A program made the translations under genes and the position numbers. Of a DNA stretch of 33,147 nucleotides, positions 1 through 7,778 are shown piece after piece. Source of the stretch: a virus; the IMG/VR virus record IMGVR_UViG_3300036766_000314, positions 1 through 33,147 of that record; one strand, written 5' to 3'. How positions within the stretch are numbered: position 1 is the stretch's first letter; each line of letters starts with the position of its first letter. The notes under the pieces were generated by a model. It ran no database searches. It saw nothing but the letters and a program-made list of their open reading frames with translations, and was not told the origin of the DNA.

Positions 1-2113
1 AAGCATTATCTGTGCCACCTATAATTAAACTATTTTTAGTTGAAGTTGAATTTAAACTTAACACTTTTAAATCTGTACCACCTGTAAATGCTGGTGTTAT
101 AGGAAGATTAGTTATGTGTGACCCATCTCCATATAGCGTATTTGCATATAAAGTCGTTGCTGTAATTGCAGTGTTATTGTGTAAAACATTAGTAATATTT
201 GTACCATCACCTTTCAAAGTAGTTGCTGAAACTTCACCGAATGATTGTAAGTTTTCGATATAAACAGTATTAGATGTTAAACCGGTTCGTGTGTTACACC
301 CTATCATGTGTGAATTGGTTGCATTCTGATAATTATTTTCACCGCCAATGATACTTGAGTCATTCGAATCGGTTGATTTATTGTTTTCACCACCAATTAA
401 AACGCTTCTATCACTATTTTGACTATTACCATTACCACCCAAGATAACTGAATCAGATACTGAATTTAATGTTGAATTTCTTGTCGCTATTTCTAACGAA
501 TGCCCATTAGTTTTATTTAAACTTAATACTTCTAAATGAGTACCACCGGTAAATATTGGTGTTGGTTCAGGAATCGGAAGATTAATTATGTGAGACCCAT
601 CCCCATATAGCAGATTTGCATGTAAAGTCGTTGCTGTAATTGCAGTGTTATTGTGTAAAACATTGGTGATATTTGTACCATCACCTTTCAAAGTAGTTGC
701 TGAAACTTCACCGAATGATTTCAGATTTTCAACATAAGTTGTATTAGATGTTAAACCGGTTCTTGAGCTGCACCCTATCATGTGTGAATTGGTTGCATTC
801 TGATAATTATTTTCACCGCCAATGATACTTGAGTCATTCGAATCGGTTGATTTATTGTTTTCACCACCAATTAAAACGCTTCTATAACTATTTAGAGTTA
901 GTCCATTACCACCCAAGATAACTGAATCAGATACTAAACCTTCAATAGTTGAATTCCTTGTTGATACTTTTAACGAATCACCAACTGTTTGACTAATTGA
1001 TAATACTTTTAAATGAGTACCACCGGTGTAAATAACATTAGTTAACTGACTACCATCCCCAACAAATGTCGTTGCCGACACTGAACCAAATGATTTTAAG
1101 TTTTCAACATAAGTTGTATCAGGTGTAGTTAATACATCATTTACTCTTGATTTACAACCAATTACTTGTATGTTAGCATCATTATCTACAATATTATTTG
1201 AACCGCCAATCATACTTGAATTACTTGATGATCTTAATTCATTATTATCACCACCAATTAAAGTAGCATTAGCACTACTAAATATTTTCCCTGAATAACC
1301 ACCTACAATAGATGATCTATCACTACCTGTTATAGTTGCACCACTTGCACCTAAGATAGTTGAAGACCATGAATTACCTTCAAGCATGTTAGTATCACCA
1401 CAAAATATACCGGAATGATGTGATGAATCCTGAATAGTTCCTTTTTCACCACCAATAATTGATGCCTTATCTGAATTTTCTATAATTTGATTTGTCTTAC
1501 CACCTGCAACTAAACCATGTTGAACTGTCTGATAGTCTATATCATTATCTTGACCATCTATTATCATACTATAACTACCGTTTGACTGCATAATATAAGA
1601 TGTTGATACACCTTGTGTTGCAGTAATAAAACCAGCTAAAATATTAACGCAAGTTAAGTCTTCAGATAAATCTAAACTTATCAAATCTAATCTTGTTCCG
1701 CCTGAAAAACTATTTGGTAATCCTGTTAAGTGAGATCCGTCACCGTGATATTCAACAGCATACATAGTATCAGCACTTAAATGAATAAAATCTCCATCAT
1801 AACCCCATATCTTTCTTGTAGATACTAAATCTTCAGTTTGGATATTATGCGAATTTTCGATCATATTAGTATATGTTATTAAACCAGGCAGACCGATAGC
1901 ATGGTCAAATATTAATCTAACATCATTAGTTCCGAAAGCATAGTATATTCTATTGTTTAATGTATCAACGAACATTTCTCCTTGATATAAACGATTAACT
2001 GGCCATACTGATGGATTATCGATGTGGTTAGTACCATCTACTAAACAGTAAGGGTATAGCCCTGAGTTACTTCTTTTTATTAAATTTCTTGCATGTAAAT
2101 ATGATAATGCCAT
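1..2113 (-). CDS. Repeat-rich tail fibre protein (3' end outside window)
   Basis: The frame is open from an ATG at 2113 to the left edge, so about 704 residues are visible and the C-terminus is missing. After about 200 residues of unique N-terminus (begins MALSYLHARNLIKRSN), the protein is built of short repeats: SxxSIIGGxNN, DSVILGGNG and HMIGC blocks, then SFGEVSATTLKGDGTNITN lines. The IIGG/ILGG repeats resemble left-handed beta-roll heads of trimeric adhesins. The GDGSxLTN motif is common in phage tail fibres. Two long blocks repeat in tandem (51-1003). It sits last in the leftward tail cluster, after the baseplate-like gene and an HNH gene, and has its own promoter-like TGTTTATATATACAAA about 20 bases upstream. 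A host-binding fibre is inferred; any C-terminal receptor or chaperone domain lies outside the window. Confidence 0.8.
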   Translation of the reverse strand, partial: MALSYLHARNLIKRSNSGLYPYCLVDGTNHIDNPSVWPVNRLYQGEMFVDTLNNRIYYAFGTNDVRLIFDHAIGLPGLITYTNMIENSHNIQTEDLVSTRKIWGYDGDFIHLSADTMYAVEYHGDGSHLTGLPNSFSGGTRLDLISLDLSEDLTCVNILAGFITATQGVSTSYIMQSNGSYSMIIDGQDNDIDYQTVQHGLVAGGKTNQIIENSDKASIIGGEKGTIQDSSHHSGIFCGDTNMLEGNSWSSTILGASGATITGSDRSSIVGGYSGKIFSSANATLIGGDNNELRSSSNSSMIGGSNNIVDNDANIQVIGCKSRVNDVLTTPDTTYVENLKSFGSVSATTFVGDGSQLTNVIYTGGTHLKVLSISQTVGDSLKVSTRNSTIEGLVSDSVILGGNGLTLNSYRSVLIGGENNKSTDSNDSSIIGGENNYQNATNSHMIGCSSRTGLTSNTTYVENLKSFGEVSATTLKGDGTNITNVLHNNTAITATTLHANLLYGDGSHIINLPIPEPTPIFTGGTHLEVLSLNKTNGHSLEIATRNSTLNSVSDSVILGGNGNSQNSDRSVLIGGENNKSTDSNDSSIIGGENNYQNATNSHMIGCNTRTGLTSNTVYIENLQSFGEVSATTLKGDGTNITNVLHNNTAITATTLYANTLYGDGSHITNLPITPAFTGGTDLKVLSLNSTSTKNSLIIGGTDNA
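51..1003. repeat. Two in-frame tandem copies (~474 bp) within the fibre gene
   Basis: The block at about 51-515 recurs at about 516-1003, offset by 474 bases (158 codons) over most of its length; a 9-base insertion in the second copy changes the offset to 465 near its start. The stretch 283-412 is almost identical to 757-886. A third, more diverged partial copy follows up to about 1150. The period keeps the reading frame, so copy number could change by recombination without breaking the protein. Confidence 0.9.
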
Positions 2114-2133
2114 TTTTAATTATTTATTTTTTC

Positions 2134-2160
2134 TTTGTATATATAAACAAAATGAATCTA
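2134..2160 (-). promoter_or_regulatory. Phage-type promoter upstream of the fibre gene
   Basis: On the minus strand this reads TGTTTATATATACAAA, the same 16 bases found before the 986-aa gene (6008-6023) and the 151-aa gene (16296-16311). It ends about 20 bases before the fibre ATG. Unlike those two sites it lacks the upstream A7-CCAT block, so the -35 part is weak. Confidence 0.55.
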
Positions 2161-2186
2161 TAAATTTTCCAACTTATAGATTCATT
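2151..2186 (-). terminator. Hairpin after the HNH gene
   Basis: A perfect 13-bp stem, AATGAATCTATAA with TTATAGATTCATT, encloses a 10-base loop just past the HNH stop. Leftward, only a short T-run follows the stem and then the fibre promoter. It probably ends HNH transcription weakly or insulates the fibre gene. Confidence 0.6.
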
Positions 2187-2194
2187 TATTAAAT

Positions 2195-2560
2195 TTATTT
2201 TATTTTTGATTCGTGATATTTAATTATATTATCCTTATGTGTGATTGCTTGTAAGTTATCAAGTCTTGGATTTGATTTATCATCATCAATATGATCTATA
2301 ACTAAATACCTTCTTTTTACTAAATCGTATAATTCTGGTTTGAATGTCTTAAATACTAGTGAATGAACATTGAATGTTCTAGATTCTGTTTCAGATATTT
2401 TTAATTTAACTGTTAAGTACCCTTGTTTGTTTTTACTTAGTTTCATTATTCTACCAGAAATAAAGCTAAATATTTCACCATCTTTAGATATCATGTAGTT
2501 ATCAAATAAGATAGTATCACCTAATGTGATTGTTTTTTGTTCTGCTTGTTCATTTTTCAT
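2195..2560 (-). CDS. HNH homing endonuclease with NUMOD4-like N-terminus
   Basis: 121 residues. Residues 15-45 (YMISKDGEIFSF) resemble the NUMOD4 DNA-binding motif. The HNH fold follows: VHSLVFKTF (His66), then VIDHIDDDKSNPRLDNLQ (His90, Asn97, Asn102), which fits the usual H...DH..N..N metal-binding pattern. The frame extends upstream to another ATG at 2620, but that leader overlaps a strong phage-type promoter (2582-2615), so the start at 2560, after an A-rich leader, is preferred. The gene lies between two structural genes with its own promoter and 3' hairpin, typical of a freestanding homing endonuclease inserted in a phage late region. It is likely a selfish DNA nicking or cutting enzyme that spreads itself to related phages; the target site is unknown. 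Confidence 0.85.
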   Translation of the reverse strand: MKNEQAEQKTITLGDTILFDNYMISKDGEIFSFISGRIMKLSKNKQGYLTVKLKISETESRTFNVHSLVFKTFKPELYDLVKRRYLVIDHIDDDKSNPRLDNLQAITHKDNIIKYHESKIK

Positions 2561-2581
2561 TTTGTTATTTATTATTTTTAT

Positions 2582-2615
2582 ACTTATATATATTAATACT
2601 AAATAACGTGTTTTT
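2582..2615 (-). promoter_or_regulatory. Phage-type promoter for the HNH gene
   Basis: On the minus strand, AAAAACAC is followed by GTTATTTAGT and then ATTAATATATATAAGT. The A-tract-to-core spacing (24 bases to the end of the TATATA core) equals that of the promoters at 8435-8465, 9480-9512 and 28200-28230. It also rules out the longer HNH start. Confidence 0.65.
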
Positions 2616-2648
2616 GCCAAAATGAAAAAGTTAAGAAATAACTATAAT

Positions 2649-3032
2649 CTATAAATTTCTATAATTATCTCCGTACGGATCTAAGTATTTATTTGACTCC
2701 CACATTGATGGTGAATCACCTACTACTGATAAGTTAGGATCATTTATATGATGTGTAGTAGTCCCTGAATTGCAATCATTCATGTTTTGTGACATCACAA
2801 CTAAACTACTATAATTTACAGTTATATGATCATTAATCCAAACTTGCCCATCGGCAGTAGCAGTACAAGTATGACAATTAATGAATACACAATACTTATA
2901 TGTCTGTGTTTTATTAATTGAATTTAGAAAAATATTATCCTTAATGTCATTATCATTAAAGTTGAATGAATTTAATATTGGTGAATTATTTATATAATTC
3001 CTAATGTGTGATAAGTTTATTTCTTGGCTCAT
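2649..3032 (-). CDS. Hypothetical protein between baseplate and fibre genes (127 aa)
   Basis: The start lies 2 bases downstream of the 986-aa gene's stop, so the two are very likely co-transcribed and perhaps translationally coupled. The protein is soluble-looking, Asn- and His-rich, with Cys at about positions 48, 54 and 56 (CVFINCHTC) and no signal peptide or membrane segment. I do not recognise the family. Its place between a baseplate-like gene and the fibre gene suggests a small tail or fibre-attachment protein; this is inference from context only. Confidence 0.75.
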   Translation of the reverse strand: MSQEINLSHIRNYINNSPILNSFNFNDNDIKDNIFLNSINKTQTYKYCVFINCHTCTATADGQVWINDHITVNYSSLVVMSQNMNDCNSGTTTHHINDPNLSVVGDSPSMWESNKYLDPYGDNYRNL

Positions 3033-3033
3033 T

Positions 3034-5994
3034 TTATATTGTTTTTTTTATTAATGTCATTTTAGACATGAGTTTAAAACTTGCGTTATAAGTTATTATT
3101 TCAATTAACCAATTACAACCATCAAAAAATATAGTATCATGTAAATTAATATCGTGTATATCCTTCGCAGATAAAAATACATCAATAGTTAATCTCATTG
3201 TATTTTTATTTGTTATAGAATTAATATATTTTTTCCAATAAATTTCATACGAATTATTACTTTTAGATCTTTCATCTAAGATATCATTATAGTATGGTGC
3301 GTATTCGATATAAGTACCTGATTTTCGATATGAGTCATAATAAGAATTAAATACTGGTATGTAGTAATTACCGGTACCTGAATCTCTTAATCTAATCCCA
3401 TTTAATATTAAACCATTTTCCATTTTATCAACTGGTGTTAAATCAAAAAATCCGATACTTGGTTTAGGTGCTAATTTGATATCACCACTATAATTATCTA
3501 TTTTTTCTTTATCGTATGAACTACTCCATTTAGTTAGTACTTGGAAATAATCATTTTGGTTAGTTGTAGGTACATATTTAATATCATACAGTGTTCCACT
3601 ATTTTGAACTTTCTTTTCCTTATATGGTTTTCTACAAATAGGAAAAACTGGGTTTAATTTAGATGTTATTGAAACAGGGTTTGAATTCCTAGGATCACGA
3701 TTAAATGCTATTGTATCACTACCATATTTTTTTTGCCATTCTTCAGTCGTAACAACTACATTTTCATAATAGTTTTGCCAAAAATCAGAGTCAGAATCGT
3801 ATGTTAAATTTAATTTTTTGTCCAGTAAATCAGTGTTATTTTTATAAACTACTGTTTGCATATCTACCTTATCAGTTATATCAATTACTCTAACTGCATC
3901 ATTTACATAAAAATCTTCAAATGGGTCAATAGTTATAACAGAACCTTTGACATCAATAAACAAGTTATACTGACTTATGATAGAGTTAAAGAAGTCTGCT
4001 AAATACATGTCAGGAACACAATTTTTAAAATCTACTGTTGTGTTTGGTGTTAATTTATCAGCATAAACATTAAACTTAAAACCAACTGCTGCACCCATCG
4101 CTGAGAAATCATCAGAATGTACCCAAAAATTACCATCAAGTGCGTCCATTAAAAATTTAACAATAATTATATCACCTTTTTCTAATGCCACATTAAATTT
4201 ACAAAATGAATTATTAAATGTATTTCCATCATATTCAAAATCTTGACCATACTCAGACGCTATATCTACATTATAAGTGTTTATACCTGTTCTTTCATCA
4301 ACTATATATTTGTATCCATTATATTCATATAATATAGTTTCTACTGCATTATCTACCGGTATAAACTCTTGAAGACTTGGGTCTAAGTTATCTTTATCCA
4401 TAAAACCTTCCGCTGAAATCTTACAAATTTGAATTGTGAAATTGTTTGAGTAATTTGTTATATGTGTTTCATTTTTTTCTATTCCTGTTAGCATCCACAT
4501 ATATACTTTATCTATTACAAATGAGTATTTACCTGCTTCGGGTACTTCATAGCCTACCCATGGTTTATCTATTGGTTGATTTTCATATCTACCTACATTC
4601 ACATAAGTTTTTTTACTTATTCTACCATATCTTTTTTGTGATTTAAAATAATCTATCTGTGGTGTCAATGAAGATATCATCATCATTGAATTATTAATAA
4701 AATGATTTTCCCATGACACCCCACCAACTTTACTTGGTAGTAATTTATAATTATTGTAGTTTAAGCTATGATTTTTCATATAATATAAAGTAACATCATT
4801 TGAAAAATATAATAGATTTTTCCAATCCTCGCCAGTGTTATCTAAACTAAATACTTTATTACCTAATGAACCTTCACGTGACACATAACCATTACTATAA
4901 CTCAAATACTGATGTTGGAATTTACTTATATCACCAAGAACAGATTGATTATCTAAAAATTTAGAGTCATAGGTATATCCGAAATAACTTATTATTTTTT
5001 TCATCAAATACTGAATGTTTAGGCATGGGAACAAATCACCTGTTATTAAGCCACCTGTATAACTACCTACACTTGAAGATAAGTTATATGGTGCTTTCTG
5101 CCACGATATTATCTCATTTGTATCAGTGTGATATTGGGCAGGTATTTTATTATACAAACTTCTCAGATTTTGACCAAAATCAATTAAAGCATACTTATAG
5201 TTTTGTTGGTCATAATTAAATGTATTAAGCATTGCACCATGAGTTAAAGTATGATTAACATCAGAATAATTTAAATCTGACAATTTTAACTTTTTCATTT
5301 CATCAAATATTGACTTCTTAGTTGAATAGAATGTTGCTTTATAACTATTATTATTTATAATTTTGGTTATTTCGGTAATGTTTATATAACCATACTCTAT
5401 TAAAAAACCATCTGATTTAATTTGACATGGGATACTTGCATAAATTAAACTATTCATTTGGTTATTTAAGAATAAATAGTTCAATAATTTATGGTTGTTT
5501 GGTGTATTTATTATGTTAAAACTCTTTGAAAAATTAGAGCTTTGTTTTCCAACGTTTAAACTATTGGCTAATGTTGAGTTTAATTCTAAATCAAACTCAT
5601 CTACATCTAATTGATATAGTTTATCACTTGCGAAAAATATATCTTTTATGATACCAATTTTATTTCCAGTATAAACTATTTTCGCCTTAGTGTAATTGAT
5701 AGGAACTAGTGAATTATTAGAATACTGTATAGACTGCTTTCCATTAGTTGTTATAGTTCGATGTAATACATTATCAAAGTACACTTTTATTGTTCCACCG
5801 TTAATTTGTGTTACATTAAAATATAGTATAACACCATTTTTAATATTATTGGATGCTTCTAAGTAATCGTTATTATCAAAATTAAAATAATCTACGAAAT
5901 AATATTTATCACGTGTGCCTGTAACACCACTTAATACTAAATCAACGTCATCTATATCTATATTCTTTATTTTCTTTATTAAAAACTCTATCAT
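3034..5994 (-). CDS. Large tail-tip/baseplate structural protein (986 aa)
   Basis: The N-terminal 100-200 residues include SNFSKSFNIINTPNNHKLLNYLF-type sequence (about residues 150-175). This resembles the segment of Bacteroidota phage tail-tip proteins that handles distal-tail attachment. A later stretch, DMYLADFFNSIISQYNLF, followed by VITIDPFEDFY (about 660-690), matches a pattern in the same tail-tip class. No signal peptide or membrane segment is seen; the protein is rich in Asn, Tyr and Asp, as structural proteins of this phage are. It heads a leftward unit (986 aa, 127 aa, HNH, fibre) driven by the promoter at 6008-6042. I infer that it forms the tail tip to which the fibres bind, perhaps with host-range determinants. 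Assignment rests on remembered family resemblance, not a search. Confidence 0.75.
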   Translation of the reverse strand: MIEFLIKKIKNIDIDDVDLVLSGVTGTRDKYYFVDYFNFDNNDYLEASNNIKNGVILYFNVTQINGGTIKVYFDNVLHRTITTNGKQSIQYSNNSLVPINYTKAKIVYTGNKIGIIKDIFFASDKLYQLDVDEFDLELNSTLANSLNVGKQSSNFSKSFNIINTPNNHKLLNYLFLNNQMNSLIYASIPCQIKSDGFLIEYGYINITEITKIINNNSYKATFYSTKKSIFDEMKKLKLSDLNYSDVNHTLTHGAMLNTFNYDQQNYKYALIDFGQNLRSLYNKIPAQYHTDTNEIISWQKAPYNLSSSVGSYTGGLITGDLFPCLNIQYLMKKIISYFGYTYDSKFLDNQSVLGDISKFQHQYLSYSNGYVSREGSLGNKVFSLDNTGEDWKNLLYFSNDVTLYYMKNHSLNYNNYKLLPSKVGGVSWENHFINNSMMMISSLTPQIDYFKSQKRYGRISKKTYVNVGRYENQPIDKPWVGYEVPEAGKYSFVIDKVYMWMLTGIEKNETHITNYSNNFTIQICKISAEGFMDKDNLDPSLQEFIPVDNAVETILYEYNGYKYIVDERTGINTYNVDIASEYGQDFEYDGNTFNNSFCKFNVALEKGDIIIVKFLMDALDGNFWVHSDDFSAMGAAVGFKFNVYADKLTPNTTVDFKNCVPDMYLADFFNSIISQYNLFIDVKGSVITIDPFEDFYVNDAVRVIDITDKVDMQTVVYKNNTDLLDKKLNLTYDSDSDFWQNYYENVVVTTEEWQKKYGSDTIAFNRDPRNSNPVSITSKLNPVFPICRKPYKEKKVQNSGTLYDIKYVPTTNQNDYFQVLTKWSSSYDKEKIDNYSGDIKLAPKPSIGFFDLTPVDKMENGLILNGIRLRDSGTGNYYIPVFNSYYDSYRKSGTYIEYAPYYNDILDERSKSNNSYEIYWKKYINSITNKNTMRLTIDVFLSAKDIHDINLHDTIFFDGCNWLIEIITYNASFKLMSKMTLIKKTI

Positions 5995-6007
5995 TTATAT
6001 ATTTTTA

Positions 6008-6042
6008 TTTGTATATATAAACATTTTACATATGGTTTTTTT
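6008..6042 (-). promoter_or_regulatory. Phage-type promoter for the tail-tip operon
   Basis: On the minus strand, A7-CCATATG is followed by TAAAATG and TTTATATATACAAAT, 13 bases before the ATG of the 986-aa gene. The promoter before the 151-aa gene (16296-16329) has the same A7-CCAT and core sequences, far more than chance similarity in non-coding DNA. Confidence 0.7.
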
Positions 6043-6049
6043 CAAATTA

Positions 6050-6081
6050 AAAACCCTTACACAGTTAAGTATAAGGGTTTT
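6050..6081 (-). terminator. Rho-independent terminator after the lipoprotein gene
   Basis: The stem AAAACCCTTA / TAAGGGTTTT encloses a 12-base loop directly after the lipoprotein stop codon. The A and T tracts on the two sides make it usable in both directions. Confidence 0.8.
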
Positions 6082-6083
6082 TA

Positions 6084-6560
6084 TTAATGTATATAAACAT
6101 AATAGTTATAAATAGGTAAATCTTTTTTAGATATATATAAATCTTTACTATGATAGCTTGTTTCAGTGTATTTATAATAGTCTTCTTTAGTTGGTAGTTT
6201 TATCATGTAATCATAATTATCTATTATTAGATACGGTTTAGTAATTGAATCGTCTAAATGTATTCTAATATCCTGTGGGTAAAATTTAAAAAGATAATTA
6301 TCACCAAAATAATCTTTAAAAGAAAAAACTATAACTTTACCTATTGTTGCATAGTCACTTATTTTAATATATTTCATTGAACTATTTAAAACTAAGTAAT
6401 GCTTACCTTGATATATTTTTTTTAAATTGTACCAACCATTTTGTTCTGTTTTAATAGTTGTAGATTTATTATAAACCTCTTCTTTATTACAGCTTGTGAA
6501 AGTTAAGAAGAATGTTAGTGCTATTGCAACTATTACTATTATTGTGATTATCTTTTTCAT
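6084..6560 (-). CDS. Putative lipoprotein (158 aa)
   Basis: MKK is followed by a long Ile/Val/Leu-rich helix (residues 4-21) and a lipobox-like FTSC, placing the lipidated Cys at position 24. The next residues, NKEE, are acidic, as in the export signal of Bacteroidota surface lipoproteins. The mature part (about 135 residues) is Tyr-, Lys- and Asp-rich and is not recognised. It is the second gene of a two-gene unit behind a host-type promoter (6939-6970), 5 bases after the 115-aa gene, and ends at a strong terminator. That isolation suggests it can be expressed apart from the virion genes. Possible roles are surface modification or superinfection exclusion, or less likely a lysis-related outer-membrane lipoprotein; none is shown by the sequence. 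Confidence 0.8.
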   Translation of the reverse strand: MKKIITIIVIVAIALTFFLTFTSCNKEEVYNKSTTIKTEQNGWYNLKKIYQGKHYLVLNSSMKYIKISDYATIGKVIVFSFKDYFGDNYLFKFYPQDIRIHLDDSITKPYLIIDNYDYMIKLPTKEDYYKYTETSYHSKDLYISKKDLPIYNYYVYIH

Positions 6561-6565
6561 GGATT

Positions 6566-6913
6566 TTATAAATTTAGTAAGTGTAAGTATTCAGTTAAGA
6601 ATTTATAAGTATTATAACAATCTTCACAAGGATGGCAATCACACAAATCATCTAAATCTAATGAATATTTTAAAGTATTAGTACAAAGATAAACATCTTG
6701 ACATTTTTTTATAAAATTAACATTTTTAAATTTAAAAACTTCACACATTAATATTTCTTCTCTATCACCATTTTCATCTATAATACTAAGTTTGTTATTA
6801 TCACAATATTTATATTCAAAACTTCTTGGAAATATTTCATTACTGTTTTTTAACATCAATAAAATACCATTATCATTACCAACAAAATTAACACCTATTA
6901 TTTTATTTTTCAT
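6566..6913 (-). CDS. Hypothetical protein with Cys-rich C-terminus (115 aa)
   Basis: First gene of the unit with the lipoprotein. The C-terminal third contains DLCDCHPCEDC (about residues 91-101), a tight cluster of four Cys and one His that could hold a metal ion such as zinc. There is no signal peptide or membrane helix. The A-rich leader AAAAAAAGAAA precedes the ATG, and a host-type promoter lies about 26 bases further up. I do not recognise the family. With a host-type promoter it is likely made early in infection or from a prophage, so a regulatory or host-interaction role is plausible but unproven. Confidence 0.75.
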   Translation of the reverse strand: MKNKIIGVNFVGNDNGILLMLKNSNEIFPRSFEYKYCDNNKLSIIDENGDREEILMCEVFKFKNVNFIKKCQDVYLCTNTLKYSLDLDDLCDCHPCEDCYNTYKFLTEYLHLLNL

Positions 6914-6938
6914 TTTCTTTTTTTATTATTTTACTATA

Positions 6939-6970
6939 TAAAGATACAACATTATTTTTAATTATGCAAA
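6939..6970 (-). promoter_or_regulatory. Bacteroidota housekeeping-type promoter
   Basis: On the minus strand: TTTG (-33), a 20-base spacer, then TATCTTTA (-7), close to the Bacteroidota consensus TTTG / TAnnTTTG. The spacer ends in AATAATGTTG, shared with the second host-type promoter at 7357-7388. It drives the 115-aa and lipoprotein genes. Confidence 0.75.
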
Positions 6971-6982
6971 TTTTTTTAAAAA

Positions 6983-7024
6983 AAAAGTATAAATGAGAAT
7001 AATCAAAACTCATCTATACTTTTT
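6983..7024 (-). terminator. Rho-independent terminator after the 82-aa membrane protein gene
   Basis: The stem AAAAGTATAAATGAG / CTCATCTATACTTTT has one internal mismatch and T-tracts on both sides. It isolates the 82-aa gene from the next promoter. Confidence 0.8.
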
Positions 7025-7045
7025 CATTTGTAGACCAATACAAAT

Positions 7046-7294
7046 TTATTTTTTATTTAATTTCTTAATTTCTTTTACATAAACTACTAACCATAAAGTA
7101 CAATATATAAAACCTATTATTTGAATAGAACTTAATATTAACAATATAATATTAAATATATGATTAAAATTACAAAGATATAATATATAGATTATAATTA
7201 ATCTAACAGAAATTTCTTTATAACCGTTTAATATATTAATAATATCTCCAATACTTGATGATAATTTACTTATAATTTGTTTATCTGTATCCAT
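7046..7294 (-). CDS. Small membrane protein (82 aa)
   Basis: Residues 1-29 are soluble and could form an amphipathic helix. Residues 30-74 are almost wholly hydrophobic, enough for two membrane helices with a short Asn-Phe-Asn-His turn near residues 42-45. The tail KEIKKLNKK is basic, so it probably lies in the cytoplasm. It has tandem promoters: a host-type one (7357-7388) and a phage-type one (7310-7341), and its own terminator, so it is a stand-alone unit. A holin of the two-helix type is possible, but a clearer holin is at 13555-13998. A superinfection-immunity or host-membrane role is the other option. The family is not recognised. Confidence 0.75.
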   Translation of the reverse strand: MDTDKQIISKLSSSIGDIINILNGYKEISVRLIIIYILYLCNFNHIFNIILLILSSIQIIGFIYCTLWLVVYVKEIKKLNKK

Positions 7295-7309
7295 AATATT
7301 TTCTTTTTT

Positions 7310-7341
7310 ATTTATATATTAATATTTAAAAACTCCTTTTT
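7310..7341 (-). promoter_or_regulatory. Phage-type promoter for the 82-aa membrane protein
   Basis: On the minus strand: AAAAAGGAGTTTTTAAAT followed by ATTAATATATAAAT, with 24 bases from the A-tract to the end of the core, as at the other sites of this class. It lies 16 bases before the ATG, downstream of a host-type promoter. Confidence 0.6.
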
Positions 7342-7356
7342 AAGATTTATATTTTA

Positions 7357-7388
7357 CAAAGATACAACATTATTTTCACATATGCAAA
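7357..7388 (-). promoter_or_regulatory. Bacteroidota housekeeping-type promoter
   Basis: On the minus strand: TTTG, exactly 20 bases, then TATCTTTG, a full match to the Bacteroidota -33/-7 pattern. The TTTGCAT start and AATAATGTTGTATCTTT end are shared with the promoter at 6939-6970. This is the best single sign of the host phylum. Confidence 0.8.
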
Positions 7389-7401
7389 TAAAAATTAAAA
7401 A

Positions 7402-7440
7402 AAGATGGATTAGGGAATAATAAAAAACCCTGTCCATCTT
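7402..7440 (-). terminator. Rho-independent terminator
   Basis: The stem AAGATGGA-C-AGGG / CCCT-AA-TCCATCTT is followed leftward by T7 and more T-rich sequence. It lies 75 bases after the 75-aa gene and about 35 bases after the expected start of the promoter at 7480-7513. Confidence 0.8.
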
Positions 7441-7475
7441 ATATATATATAGTAGATCAACACTGTATATCTTGT
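7402..7475 (-). ncRNA. Possible short transcript between a phage promoter and a terminator
   Basis: A phage-type promoter (7480-7513) starts right at the stop codon of the 75-aa gene, yet the next gene lies beyond a strong terminator. Transcription from it would give an RNA of only about 75 bases containing no ORF. It could be a small RNA or merely a vestige of a lost gene. Confidence 0.3.
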
Positions 7476-7479
7476 TTAT

Positions 7480-7513
7480 GTTAATATATATTAAATCCTA
7501 AAACCCACTTTTT
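7480..7513 (-). promoter_or_regulatory. Phage-type promoter with no gene before the next terminator
   Basis: On the minus strand: AAAAAGTGGGTTTTAGG then ATTTAATATATATTAAC, with the 24-base spacing of the class. It overlaps no coding sequence and begins one base after the 75-aa gene's stop codon. Confidence 0.55.
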
Positions 7514-7514
7514 G

Positions 7515-7742
7515 CTAAAAATCTTCATCCAATTCATTCAAGATGATACCCATGTAAATTCTTTGGTTATTATTTAATGATCTTATCCTTGAATTTATTT
7601 CGTTGATCAATACATCTTCTAGTGAATCATCAAGATAAAGTTCATTAACCATTTTAATGTCTCGAACTAATTTCAAAACAAAATCTAATTCATCTTCGTG
7701 GATAATGTATTCTAGTCTATCCTTTAATGTTTTGTAAACCAT
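7515..7742 (-). CDS. Hypothetical protein (75 aa)
   Basis: A small acidic, helical protein rich in Leu, Asp and Glu (DELDFVLKLVRD, LDDSLEDVLINEI), without membrane segments or Cys clusters. The leader before the ATG is A-rich, and a phage-type promoter (7750-7778) ends about 8 bases upstream. It is one of a run of short, separately promoted leftward genes (7046-8423), a layout typical of phage early genes that act on host proteins. The family is not recognised; a small host-protein inhibitor is possible but nothing in the sequence shows a target. Confidence 0.7.
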   Translation of the reverse strand: MVYKTLKDRLEYIIHEDELDFVLKLVRDIKMVNELYLDDSLEDVLINEINSRIRSLNNNQRIYMGIILNELDEDF

Positions 7743-7749
7743 TTTTTAT

Positions 7750-7778
7750 AGTTATATATTAAATACCAAAACTCATTT
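7750..7778 (-). promoter_or_regulatory. Phage-type promoter for the 75-aa gene
   Basis: On the minus strand: AAATGAGTTTTGG then TATTTAATATATAACT. The A-tract is short, but the GTTTT and the TTTAATATATAA core match the class. It overlaps the last codon of the 63-aa gene, so it re-initiates transcription between two packed genes. Confidence 0.55.

Noticed and set aside
51-1150. Diversity-generating retroelement target in the fibre gene
   Set aside because: No reverse transcriptase or template repeat with adenine-specific changes is present in the window; the repeats are whole-block duplications.
2561-2620. Longer HNH protein starting at 2620
   Set aside because: The extra 20 codons overlap a strong phage-type promoter; the ATG at 2560 has the A-rich leader common here.
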